This document shows positions 8,942-16,738 of a DNA stretch of 64,000 bases, in pieces. Both the position numbers and the translations under genes were made by a program. This stretch comes from Paraburkholderia sp. (GTDB taxonomy: Bacteria > Pseudomonadota > Gammaproteobacteria > Burkholderiales > Burkholderiaceae): assembly GCF_028283785.1 (NCBI RefSeq), contig NZ_JAPWKB010000019.1, forward strand, positions 1,491,418 to 1,555,417, in the 5' to 3' direction. Every line of letters starts with the position of its first letter. Position 1 is the stretch's first letter. Under the pieces are notes generated by a model. It saw only the letters and a list, made by a program, of their open reading frames with translations, searched no databases and had not been told where the DNA came from.

Positions 8942-10180
8942 TCAGGCTGCGTGACGTTTGCGGTAGCCGTCGAGGAAACGCGCGATCCGGTTGATCGAAT
9001 CGGCGAGATCGTCGACGTTCGGCAGGAACACGACACGGAAGTGATCCGGCGTCTTCCAGTTGAAACCGCTGCCCTGCACCAGCAGCACCCGCTCTTCCAG
9101 CAACAGTTCGAGAATGAACTGCTGATCGTTCTGGATCGGGTACATCTTCGGGTCGAGGCGCGGGAACATATACAGCGCCGCTTCCGGCTTCACGCAGGTC
9201 ACGCCGGGGATCGCCGTCAACATGTCATACGCGAGTTCGCGCTGTTTGTACAGGCGACCGCCGGGGACGATCAGGTCGTTGATGCTCTGGTAGCCGCCCA
9301 GCGCGGTCTGGATCGCGTACTGGCCGGGCACGTTCGGGCACAGGCGCATCGAAGCCAGAATACCGAGGCCTTCGAAATAATCCTTCGCGCGACGGCGGTT
9401 GTCGCCGGTTAGCCCGGAAATGAACATCCAGCCCGCGCGATAGCCGCACGAACGGTAACTTTTCGAAAGACTGTTGAACGTGACGGTCAGCACGTCTTCG
9501 GACAACGCGGCCATCGCGGTGTGCTCGCGGCCGTCGTAGACGATCTTGTCGTAGACCTCATCGGCGAAGATGATCAGGCCGTGTTCGCGCGCGATCTGGA
9601 TCAGTTCGCGCAGCAGGTCGTCCGAGTACAGCGCGCCCGTCGGATTATTCGGGTTGATCACGACCAGCGCCCGCGTATTCGGCGTGATTTTCGCGCGGAT
9701 GTCGTCCGGGTCGGGCATCCAGCGGTTCGCTTCGTCGCAGATGTAATGCACCGGCGTGCCGCCCGACAGGCTCACGGCCGCCGTCCACAGCGGGTAGTCG
9801 GGCGCGGGCAGCAGGACTTCGTCGCCGTCGTTCAGCAGGCCTTGCATCGCCATCACGATCAGTTCCGACGCGCCGTTGCCAATATAAATATCGTCCAGTT
9901 CGACGCCGCGCACGCCCTTTTGCTGCGCGTAGTGCATCACCGCCTTGCGCGCCGCGAACACGCCTTTCGAATCCGAATAGCCGGACGAACCCGGCAGATT
10001 GCGAATCATGTCCTGAATGATCTCGTCGGGCGCATCGAAACCGAACGGCGCGAGATTGCCGATATTCAGCTTGATGATCCGGTGGCCTTCGTCTTCGAGG
10101 CGCTTCGCGTGTTCGAGGACCGGCCCGCGGATGTCGTAGCAAACATTCAACAGCTTGTTGGATTTGAGAATCGGATTCAC
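8942..10180 (-). CDS. alaC: alanine-type PLP aminotransferase (AlaA/AlaC-like), GTG start
   Basis: A class I/II aminotransferase of 412 residues, the size of E. coli AlaA and AlaC, which make alanine from pyruvate and glutamate. Visible features are the substrate/PLP stretch LNIGNLAPFGFDAP, the NPNNPTGALYS motif, the Asp of FADEVYDKIVYD and the PLP lysine in SLSKSYRSCGYRAGW. The GTG at 10180 (VNPILKSNKLL) is preferred: an in-frame upstream extension is open but arginine/proline-rich and unlike the family. It precedes hom by 67 bases, giving the order aminotransferase-hom-thrC. The exact amino donor and acceptor cannot be read from sequence; the symbol is by similarity and could equally be alaA. 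Confidence 0.85.
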   Translation of the reverse strand: MNPILKSNKLLNVCYDIRGPVLEHAKRLEDEGHRIIKLNIGNLAPFGFDAPDEIIQDMIRNLPGSSGYSDSKGVFAARKAVMHYAQQKGVRGVELDDIYIGNGASELIVMAMQGLLNDGDEVLLPAPDYPLWTAAVSLSGGTPVHYICDEANRWMPDPDDIRAKITPNTRALVVINPNNPTGALYSDDLLRELIQIAREHGLIIFADEVYDKIVYDGREHTAMAALSEDVLTVTFNSLSKSYRSCGYRAGWMFISGLTGDNRRRAKDYFEGLGILASMRLCPNVPGQYAIQTALGGYQSINDLIVPGGRLYKQRELAYDMLTAIPGVTCVKPEAALYMFPRLDPKMYPIQNDQQFILELLLEERVLLVQGSGFNWKTPDHFRVVFLPNVDDLADSINRIARFLDGYRKRHAA

Positions 10181-10411
10181 GGCGGGCACTTCATCCTGGG
10201 TAATTGAGCTTGGCTGGTCTAGCGGCGCGCGGGTTGCACCCAACGACGCGCGAGGCAGGCGCGAAAGTCTGGCGGGCGGCGGCGGGTGGGCGCGCTCCGG
10301 CAAACCGGTCTGAATCCGGGCGACCCGGCGGATTGCGCCGACAATGACCCGAAAAAAGCGGAAACGGATCTCGCGCGACAGTCCTGCAAAGCTTTCGCAG
10401 GCGCCGCCGAG

Positions 10412-10436
10412 CCGCTAAAAAGTTATAATTTAGCGG
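10412..10436 (+). promoter_or_regulatory. TATAAT box inside a perfect inverted repeat, before the Mth938-like gene
   Basis: CCGCTAAA (10412-10419) and TTTAGCGG (10429-10436) form a perfect 8-bp inverted repeat with a 9-base spacer that contains TATAAT (10424-10429). No good -35 hexamer is visible. This is the only striking signal in the 399-base gap 10181-10579 between the divergent aminotransferase and Mth938-like genes; the rest is GC-rich with no gene seen. Confidence 0.5.
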
Positions 10437-10579
10437 ATTTTGGCCGACTTCCGCAATGCACCAAGCGCATCGGCGAGCCGGCCGGCGCGTGCTGCGCCCG
10501 GCGCGCGAGGGCCGCGTAGCGTTGTTATACGCTTGCGCGCCCCGCGCCGCCGCCTCACGACCCCTTCGGAACACCAAAT

Positions 10580-10954
10580 TTGAAATTACATCAGGATTCG
10601 AGCGGCGCCCTCAACACCGTGACCGCATACGGCGCCGACTACGTCGAAATCAATCTCCAGCGTCACACCGGCAGCATCCTCGTGATGCCCCAAACGCCTG
10701 TCGTCGCATGGCCGGTGTCGTCGTTCGACGCGCTGGGCGCCGAGCATTTCGCGATGTTGATCGCGCCGGCGCCCGAAGTCGTGATCTTCGGTAGCGGCCA
10801 GAAACTACGCTTTCCGCACCCGCGCCTGACCGCCGCGCTCGCCGCAAAACGGATCGGCGTCGAGACGATGGACTTCAAGGCGGCCTGCCGCACCTATAAC
10901 ATCCTGATGGCCGAAGGCCGCAAGGTCGCCGCGGCGTTGCTGATCGAAAGCTGA
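10580..10954 (+). CDS. Mth938-like (DUF498/NDUFAF3-type) protein, TTG start
   Basis: A 124-residue protein of the Mth938/DUF498 fold, related to the mitochondrial complex I assembly factor NDUFAF3; its role in bacteria is not established. Characteristic parts are the central VVIFGSGQKLRFP and the C-terminal TMDFKAACRTYNILMAEGRKVAAALL. The only in-frame start that fits the family's N-terminus is TTG at 10580 (KLHQDSSG follows), with GGAAC about 8 bases before it. It lies upstream of and on the same strand as arnT, 160 bases away, but is probably a separate unit. Confidence 0.85.
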   Translation: MKLHQDSSGALNTVTAYGADYVEINLQRHTGSILVMPQTPVVAWPVSSFDALGAEHFAMLIAPAPEVVIFGSGQKLRFPHPRLTAALAAKRIGVETMDFKAACRTYNILMAEGRKVAAALLIES

Positions 10955-10987
10955 CCGCGCGCCGGCGCGTCGCAGCAATCCCGCCCG

Positions 10988-11020
10988 CATAAGGGTGTCT
11001 TAAGTGCCGGCTGCCATACT
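10988..11020 (+). promoter_or_regulatory. PmrA-box-like direct repeat and -10 element before arnT
   Basis: CATAAG (10988-10993), 5 bases, CTTAAG (10999-11004), then CATACT (11015-11020) as a -10. The enteric PmrA box is a pair of (C/T)TTAA(G/T) hexamers 5 bases apart; here the first half has one mismatch and the second is perfect, and the 11-bp period and position over the -35 region fit an activator site. A start near 11027 would give a 5' UTR of about 90 bases. Confidence 0.5.
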
Positions 11021-11114
11021 GCGGGCCGCCGCGCGACCACAGCGTTCGCGTACACTTCGCGGCCAGGAACAACTCAAACGGCGCGACTGCGCGCCGACAC
11101 CAAGGCAAACCTTC

Positions 11115-12806
11115 ATGAACGATACGCCTTTGCGGCTACCGCTCAATCGCACCGCCATCCTGTTGCTGGTGGTGGCGCTCGCCGTGATCTGGTTCGTGCC
11201 GCTCGGCTGGCGTCATCTGCTGCCCAGCGACGAAGGCCGCTACGCCGAAATGGCGCGCGAGATGTTCGCCACCGGCGACTGGATCACGCCGCGCTACAAC
11301 GGCTACAAATACTTCGAAAAGCCGCCGCTGCAAACCTGGGCCAACGCGCTGACGTTCGCGTGGTTCGGGCTCGGCGAATGGCAGGCGCGGCTCTACACGG
11401 CGCTGACCGGCTTTGCCGGCGTGCTGCTGATCGGCTATACCGGCGCGCGCGTGTTCAACGCAGCCACCGGCGTATTCGCCGCGATCGTGCTGGCGACCTC
11501 GCCGTACTGGAACCTGCTGGGCCACTTCAACACGCTCGACATGGGCCTGTCGTTCTGGATGGAGCTGACGATGTGCGCGCTGCTGCTCGCGCAGCGCCCC
11601 AACCTGCCCATCGCGCAGGTACGCGGCTGGATGTGGGTGTGCTGGGGATCAATGGCGCTCGCGGTGTTGTCGAAGGGCCTCGTCGGGCTGATCCTGCCGG
11701 GCGCGGTGCTGGTGCTGTACACGCTGGTCGCGCGCGACTGGGCGCTGTGGAAGCGCCTGCACCTGATCGGCGGGTTGATCGTGTTTTTCGCGATCGCCAC
11801 ACCGTGGTTCGTGCTGGTGCAGGATCGTAACCCCGAATTCCTGAACTTTTTCTTTATCGTCCAGCAGTTCAAGCGCTATCTGACGCCTGAACAGAACCGT
11901 CCGGGCGCGTTCTACTACTTCGTGCCGGTGCTGCTGATCGGCTTCCTGCCGTGGCTGTCGGTCAGCGTGCAAAGCGTGCGCCATGCGCTGCGCGTGCCGC
12001 GTCAGCCGAACGGCTTCGCGCCGACTCTCCTGCTGCTGGTCTGGTCCGCGTTCATCTTCCTGTTCTTCAGCGCGTCGCACTCGAAGCTGCTGTCGTACAC
12101 GTTGCCGATCGCCCCCGCGCTGGCGCTGCTGATCGGCCTGTACCTGCCGCTGGTCGCGCCGCAGACGCTGCGCCGCCATCTGGCGGGCTATGCGGTGTTT
12201 CTGGTCGCAGGCCTGTTCGGCGCGACGTTTCTGTCGCGCGCCGGCGACGCCCGCAACCCGACCGCGCTCTACATCGAATTCCGCGTCTGGGTGTGGGCCG
12301 CGCTGGGCGTCGCGCTGGTGTTCACGCTGATCGCGCTGTGGTTCGCGCGGCGCAGCTTCAGCGAACGCCGGGGAATCGTCGGCGCGGTGGCCGTGTTCGG
12401 CACCGCGTGGCTGCTGCTGGGCACCATCGCCGGTACCGGTCACGACGTGTTCGGCCGCCTCAGTTCCGGCGCGCCGCTCGCGCCGGCGGTCCGCCAGGCG
12501 CTGGCGAAACTGCCGCCCGACACGCCGTTCTATTCGGTGGGCGTGCTGGATCACACGTTGCCGTTCTATGTCCGTCATACGACGATCATGGTCGAACACG
12601 CGGACGAACTGACGTTTGGCGTGACGGTCGAACCGCAAAAATGGGTACCGACGATCAACGAATGGGTCGAGCGCTGGAAGGCCGAGCGCTACGCGGTCGC
12701 GCTGCTGCCCGCGTCGACGTATGACAGGTTTGCAGCGCAGCATTTGCCGATGCAGGTGATCGCGCGCGACTCGCGACGCGTGATCGTCGAGAAGCCGCAG
12801 CCGTAA
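11115..12806 (+). CDS. arnT: undecaprenyl phosphate-alpha-4-amino-4-deoxy-L-arabinose arabinosyltransferase ArnT
   Basis: ArnT (GT83) moves L-Ara4N from undecaprenyl phosphate to lipid A (and, in Burkholderia, inner core LPS) on the periplasmic side, giving cationic-peptide and polymyxin resistance. The 563-residue protein has many hydrophobic segments, the first at about 12-30, followed by the conserved acidic motif LLPSDEGRYAEMAREM in the first periplasmic loop and GYKYFEKPPLQTW. The C-terminal 100 residues are soluble. ATG 11115 begins MNDTPLRLPL with AAGG nearby; the open frame upstream is not ArnT-like. First gene of the arn run on the plus strand. Confidence 0.93.
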   Translation: MNDTPLRLPLNRTAILLLVVALAVIWFVPLGWRHLLPSDEGRYAEMAREMFATGDWITPRYNGYKYFEKPPLQTWANALTFAWFGLGEWQARLYTALTGFAGVLLIGYTGARVFNAATGVFAAIVLATSPYWNLLGHFNTLDMGLSFWMELTMCALLLAQRPNLPIAQVRGWMWVCWGSMALAVLSKGLVGLILPGAVLVLYTLVARDWALWKRLHLIGGLIVFFAIATPWFVLVQDRNPEFLNFFFIVQQFKRYLTPEQNRPGAFYYFVPVLLIGFLPWLSVSVQSVRHALRVPRQPNGFAPTLLLLVWSAFIFLFFSASHSKLLSYTLPIAPALALLIGLYLPLVAPQTLRRHLAGYAVFLVAGLFGATFLSRAGDARNPTALYIEFRVWVWAALGVALVFTLIALWFARRSFSERRGIVGAVAVFGTAWLLLGTIAGTGHDVFGRLSSGAPLAPAVRQALAKLPPDTPFYSVGVLDHTLPFYVRHTTIMVEHADELTFGVTVEPQKWVPTINEWVERWKAERYAVALLPASTYDRFAAQHLPMQVIARDSRRVIVEKPQP

Positions 12807-12894
12807 CGGTCCTCGCGAGGCGGCGTCCCGCCTCGCCCAATATCGACGGCGGCGCCCCGAGGGTCGCCGCGATCACACCGGAAAACACGTTTAG

Positions 12895-13266
12895 ATGAAC
12901 CCGATTTCCCTGATCTGCATCCTGGCCGGCGTGTCGCTGAACGCGTGTGCGCAGTTGCTGCTGAAAGCCGGCACAAACGCCGTTGGACACTTCGAATTCA
13001 CCCGTGCGAACATCCTGCCGATCGGCTTCAAGCTGGCCACCCAGTTGCCGATCGTCGGCGGGCTGGCGTGCTATGTGATCAGCGTCGGCGTGTGGGTGAT
13101 CGGCCTGTCGCGGGTCGATGTGTCGATCGCGTATCCGATGCTGTCGCTGGGCTATGTCGTCAATGCGTTCGCCGCGTGGTATCTGTTCGGCGAAGTGCTG
13201 TCGGTGCAGAAGCTGGTCGGGATTGCGATCATCCTGGTCGGCGTGGTCGTGCTGGCGCGCAGCTGA
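12895..13266 (+). CDS. small four-helix EamA/SMR transporter, probable Ara4N-undecaprenyl phosphate flippase subunit (ArnE/ArnF-like)
   Basis: A 123-residue, almost wholly hydrophobic protein with four predicted membrane helices, the size of SMR proteins. In E. coli the ArnE/ArnF pair (111 and 128 residues) flips undecaprenyl phosphate-Ara4N to the periplasmic face. Motifs include LNACAQLLLKAG in helix 1 and SRVDVSIAYPMLSLGYV in helix 3, as in ArnE/F. It lies 88 bases after arnT and 326 before arnB. Only one such gene is present, so it may act as a homodimer or with a partner encoded elsewhere. Role inferred from context. Confidence 0.8.
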   Translation: MNPISLICILAGVSLNACAQLLLKAGTNAVGHFEFTRANILPIGFKLATQLPIVGGLACYVISVGVWVIGLSRVDVSIAYPMLSLGYVVNAFAAWYLFGEVLSVQKLVGIAIILVGVVVLARS

Positions 13267-13299
13267 TTGCGCACCCGCAGATGGGCGGCCCTTGCCCGT

Positions 13300-13403
13300 G
13301 GCCGGTGACCGGCCGCTGCCCTTGCCTTACCCTTGCTTCAACCGGTTTCGGCTCCATCTCCGGACATCTTGCCGCGCAATAACCTGCGGTAAGGTCTGGT
13401 AAG
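13300..13403 (+). promoter_or_regulatory. possible regulatory region before arnB
   Basis: In the 326-base gap 13267-13592 there is a 15-base hairpin GGCCGG-TGA-CCGGCC (13300-13314), with no T run, then an exact hexamer direct repeat GGTAAG (13388-13393 and 13398-13403) with a 10-bp period. Same-face direct repeats like this are typical of response-regulator sites. No convincing -35/-10 pair was found, and no gene is visible in the gap. Confidence 0.35.
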
Positions 13404-13592
13404 CGCATGACACACTAAACTGGGTGCTCGCCGAACCGCGCCGGTCCGTGTCGAAGTACCTTACCGGTCGCTGTGCTTCAAGGTCGTGTCCTTCTCGCAT
13501 GTGCCGCGCCCAACCGCGCAGGCGCTGCCCGACGAAGGCGCGGCCGGGCCGGCACCGCCCTTTTTCTATCGAGCTAACGAGCGAAGCTTTCA

Positions 13593-14744
13593 ATGAGCCA
13601 GTCATCCGTTCCGTTTTTGCCGTTTGTCCGTCCGGAAATCGACGAAGAAACCATTCAGGGTGTCGTCGACGTGCTGCGCTCCGGCTGGATCACGACCGGC
13701 CCGCAGAACCAGAAGTTCGAAGCTGCGCTGTCGGAATTCTGCGGCGGCCGTCCGGTGCGCACGTTCAACTCCGGCACGGCCACGCTCGAGATCGGTCTGC
13801 GGATTGCCGGCGTGGGCGAAGGCGATGAAGTCATCACGACACCCGCATCGTGGGTCTCGACCAGCAACGTGATCTACGAAGTAGGCGCAACACCCGTGTT
13901 CGCCGACATCGATCCCGTCACCCGCAATATCGACCTCGATCTGCTCGAAAAAGCCATCACGCCGCGTACGAAGGCGATCATTCCGGTCTATCTGTCGGGT
14001 CTCCCGGTGGATATGGACCGGCTGTACGCGATCGCCCGCGCGCACAAGCTGCGCGTGATCGAAGACGCGGCGCAGGCGTTCGGTTCCACCTGGAACGGCA
14101 AGCGGATCGGCGCGATCGGCGATCTGGTCTCGTTCAGCTTCCATGCGAACAAGAACCTGACGTCGATCGAAGGCGGCGCACTCGTGCTGAACGACGAAGC
14201 CGAAGCGGTGCTCGCGCAAAAGTACCGCCTGCAAGGCATCACCCGTACCGGTTTCGACGGGATGGACTGCGATGTGCTGGGCGGCAAGTACAACCTGACC
14301 GATGTCTCCGCGCGCGTCGGTCTCGGTCAGTTGCCGCACCTGGAGCGCTTCCTGGCGCAGCGCCGAAAGCTTGCGCGCGCATACTTCGCAGGTCTGGAAG
14401 GCGCGCCGGCTACGCAACTCGGGGTCGGCCTGCCGTTTGCGGACTTCGATAACAGCAACTGGCACATGTTCCAGATCACGCTGCCGCTCGACAAACTGAA
14501 CCTCGACCGCGCGGGGTTCATGGCGCAACTGAAGGAGCGCGGGATCGGCTCAGGCGTGCACTATCCGGCGATTCACCTGTTCTCGCTGTATCGTGCGCGC
14601 GGCTTCAAGGAAGGGATGTTCCCGCACGCGGAGCGCTTCGGCGCGACCACCGTGACCCTGCCGCTCTTCACGCAGATGAGCGAGGACGACGTGGCGCGAG
14701 TCTGTCGTGCGGTCAATGAAATTTGCGAACAATACGGAAAATAA
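13593..14744 (+). CDS. arnB: UDP-4-amino-4-deoxy-L-arabinose aminotransferase ArnB
   Basis: ArnB is the PLP enzyme that transaminates UDP-Ara4O to UDP-Ara4N with glutamate. The 383-residue protein belongs to the DegT/DnrJ/EryC1 family; the PLP lysine is Lys187 in SFHANKNLTS, matching Lys188 in E. coli, and VIEDAAQAFGS carries the conserved Asp. Start ATG 13593 gives MSQSSVPFLPF, typical of ArnB. It leads the tightly packed arnB-arnC-arnA1-arnA2-arnD genes. Confidence 0.97.
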   Translation: MSQSSVPFLPFVRPEIDEETIQGVVDVLRSGWITTGPQNQKFEAALSEFCGGRPVRTFNSGTATLEIGLRIAGVGEGDEVITTPASWVSTSNVIYEVGATPVFADIDPVTRNIDLDLLEKAITPRTKAIIPVYLSGLPVDMDRLYAIARAHKLRVIEDAAQAFGSTWNGKRIGAIGDLVSFSFHANKNLTSIEGGALVLNDEAEAVLAQKYRLQGITRTGFDGMDCDVLGGKYNLTDVSARVGLGQLPHLERFLAQRRKLARAYFAGLEGAPATQLGVGLPFADFDNSNWHMFQITLPLDKLNLDRAGFMAQLKERGIGSGVHYPAIHLFSLYRARGFKEGMFPHAERFGATTVTLPLFTQMSEDDVARVCRAVNEICEQYGK

Positions 14745-14750
14745 GCGGAA

Positions 14751-15806
14751 ATGAGTCAAACGGAATATCGCTCCGTCAGGCCGGAAGTGTCGATCATCAT
14801 TCCGGTCTACAACGAAGAGGCCGGACTGGGCGAGCTGTTTACGCGCCTGTATCCGGCGCTCGACGCGCTCGGCACGTCGTATGAAGTGATCTTCATCAAC
14901 GACGGCAGCCGCGACAAATCGCCGGCGCTGCTCGCCGCACAGTTTCGTGCGCGCCCGGACACCACGCGCGTGATCCTGCTCAACGGCAATTACGGCCAGC
15001 ATATGGCCATTCTCGCGGGCTTCGAGCAATCGCGCGGCGACATCGTCATCACGCTCGACGCCGATTTGCAAAATCCGCCGGAAGAAATTGCAAAGCTGGT
15101 CACGAAAATGCGTGAAGGCTACGACTACGTCGGCACGATCCGCCTTCAGCGTCAGGACAGCCTGTTCCGTCGCAAGGCGTCGCGCGCGATGAACCGTCTG
15201 CGCGAGCGCATCACGCGCATCAAGATGACCGATCAGGGTTGCATGCTGCGCGCGTACAGCCGCCACATCATCGACACGATCAACCGCTGCGGCGAGATCA
15301 ACACGTTCATTCCGGCGCTCGCGTACACGTTCGCGCAGAACCCGGTCGAGATCGAAGTCGCGCACGAAGAGCGCTTCGCGGGCGAGTCGAAATACTCGCT
15401 GTACAGCCTGATTCGTCTGAACTTCGACCTCGTGACGGGCTTCTCGGTCGTGCCGCTGCAATGGCTGTCGTTTATCGGCGTGATTCTGTCGCTCGGTTCG
15501 GCGGCGTTGTTCGTGCTGCTGCTGATTCGCCGCTTTATCATCGGCGCGGAAGTGCAAGGTGTGTTCACGCTGTTCGCCATCACGTTCTTCCTGCTCGGCG
15601 TGATCATCTTCGCGCTCGGGCTGCTCGGCGAATACATCGGACGGATCTATCAGCAGGTGCGCGCCCGTCCGCGTTATCTGGTGCAGACCATCCTCGAAGA
15701 GCGCGACGGCACCGCCGTCGCCGAAGCGCCGCGTCAGTCGCTGGTGCAGGCGGTGCAAGCCGCCCCGCTGGCAACGCCGGAACGTGGCCAGGGACCGGAA
15801 CTATGA
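14751..15806 (+). CDS. arnC: undecaprenyl-phosphate 4-deoxy-4-formamido-L-arabinose transferase ArnC
   Basis: A GT2-family transferase that puts 4-formamido-arabinose from UDP onto undecaprenyl phosphate at the inner membrane. The 351 residues comprise a GT-A domain (SIIIPVYNEE near residue 14, TLDADLQNPPEEI as the nucleotide/metal motif) and two C-terminal membrane helices (about 235-300). It starts 6 bases after arnB and its TGA overlaps the ATG of the formyltransferase gene (ATGA), showing translational coupling. Confidence 0.96.
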   Translation: MSQTEYRSVRPEVSIIIPVYNEEAGLGELFTRLYPALDALGTSYEVIFINDGSRDKSPALLAAQFRARPDTTRVILLNGNYGQHMAILAGFEQSRGDIVITLDADLQNPPEEIAKLVTKMREGYDYVGTIRLQRQDSLFRRKASRAMNRLRERITRIKMTDQGCMLRAYSRHIIDTINRCGEINTFIPALAYTFAQNPVEIEVAHEERFAGESKYSLYSLIRLNFDLVTGFSVVPLQWLSFIGVILSLGSAALFVLLLIRRFIIGAEVQGVFTLFAITFFLLGVIIFALGLLGEYIGRIYQQVRARPRYLVQTILEERDGTAVAEAPRQSLVQAVQAAPLATPERGQGPEL

Positions 15807-16738
15807 AACCGCGTGCAGTCGTTTTCGCGTATCACAACGTCGGCGTGCGTTGCCTGCAGGTGCTGCTCGCGCGCGGCGTCGATGTCGCGCTGGTCGTCAC
15901 TCACGAAGACAACCCGTCCGAGAACATCTGGTTCGGCAGCGTCGCGTCCGTCGCGGCCGAACACGGCATCAAGGTCGTGACGCCGGCAGACCCGAACAGC
16001 GCGGAACTGCGCGCCGCGCTCAGCGCCGCGCGGCCCGACTTCATCTTTTCGTTCTATTACCGTCACATGTTGCCGGTCGATCTGCTCGCGATAGCCGCGC
16101 GTGGCGCGTACAACGTGCACGGCTCGCTGTTGCCGAAATACCGCGGCCGCGTGCCGACCAACTGGGCGGTGATCCACGGCGAAACCGAAACCGGCGCGAC
16201 GCTGCACGAAATGGCCGCAAAGCCGGATGCGGGCGCGATCCTCGCGCAAACGCCGGTGCCGATCCTGCCCGACGACACGGCCGCGCAAGTGTTCGACAAA
16301 GTCACCGTGGCCGCCGAGCAAACCTTGTGGCGCGTGCTGCCGGCTCTGCTGGCCGGTGAAGCGCCGCATTTGCCGAACGACCTGTCACACGGCAGCTATT
16401 TCGGTGGACGCAAGCCGGAAGACGGCCGGATCGACTGGCAACAACCGGCGCAACAGGTCTACAACCTGATTCGCGCGGTCGCGCCGCCGTATCCCGGCGC
16501 CTTTACGGATCTCAACGGGCACCGTTTCATCGTGGCGCGGGCGCGTATGGCGCCGCCCAACGCGCTTCAGTCGGATTTGCCCCCCGGCCTGCACGTAAGC
16601 GATAATGCCGTTTTCGCGATATGCGGCGACGGCCGCGCGATCGCCATCCACGAATTGCGGCAGCAGCACGACGGCCGCGAGTCCGTCGTGACCCCCGCCG
16701 AATTCTCCGAACTCATTCTTTCTCCCCGTCATTCATGA
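15803..16738 (+). CDS. UDP-4-amino-4-deoxy-L-arabinose formyltransferase (ArnA N-terminal half as a separate protein)
   Basis: N-formylates UDP-Ara4N using 10-formyl-tetrahydrofolate. In E. coli this is the N-terminal domain of the fused 660-residue ArnA; here it is a free 311-residue protein. Catalytic residues are in place: Asn104 and His106 in NVHGSLLPKYRGR, and Asp142 in KPDAGAI, corresponding to Asn102, His104 and Asp140 of E. coli ArnA. ATG 15803 overlaps the arnC stop, and its own TGA overlaps the ATG of the next gene, so the separation is a genuine gene boundary and not a frameshift. Confidence 0.93.
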   Translation: MKPRAVVFAYHNVGVRCLQVLLARGVDVALVVTHEDNPSENIWFGSVASVAAEHGIKVVTPADPNSAELRAALSAARPDFIFSFYYRHMLPVDLLAIAARGAYNVHGSLLPKYRGRVPTNWAVIHGETETGATLHEMAAKPDAGAILAQTPVPILPDDTAAQVFDKVTVAAEQTLWRVLPALLAGEAPHLPNDLSHGSYFGGRKPEDGRIDWQQPAQQVYNLIRAVAPPYPGAFTDLNGHRFIVARARMAPPNALQSDLPPGLHVSDNAVFAICGDGRAIAIHELRQQHDGRESVVTPAEFSELILSPRHS

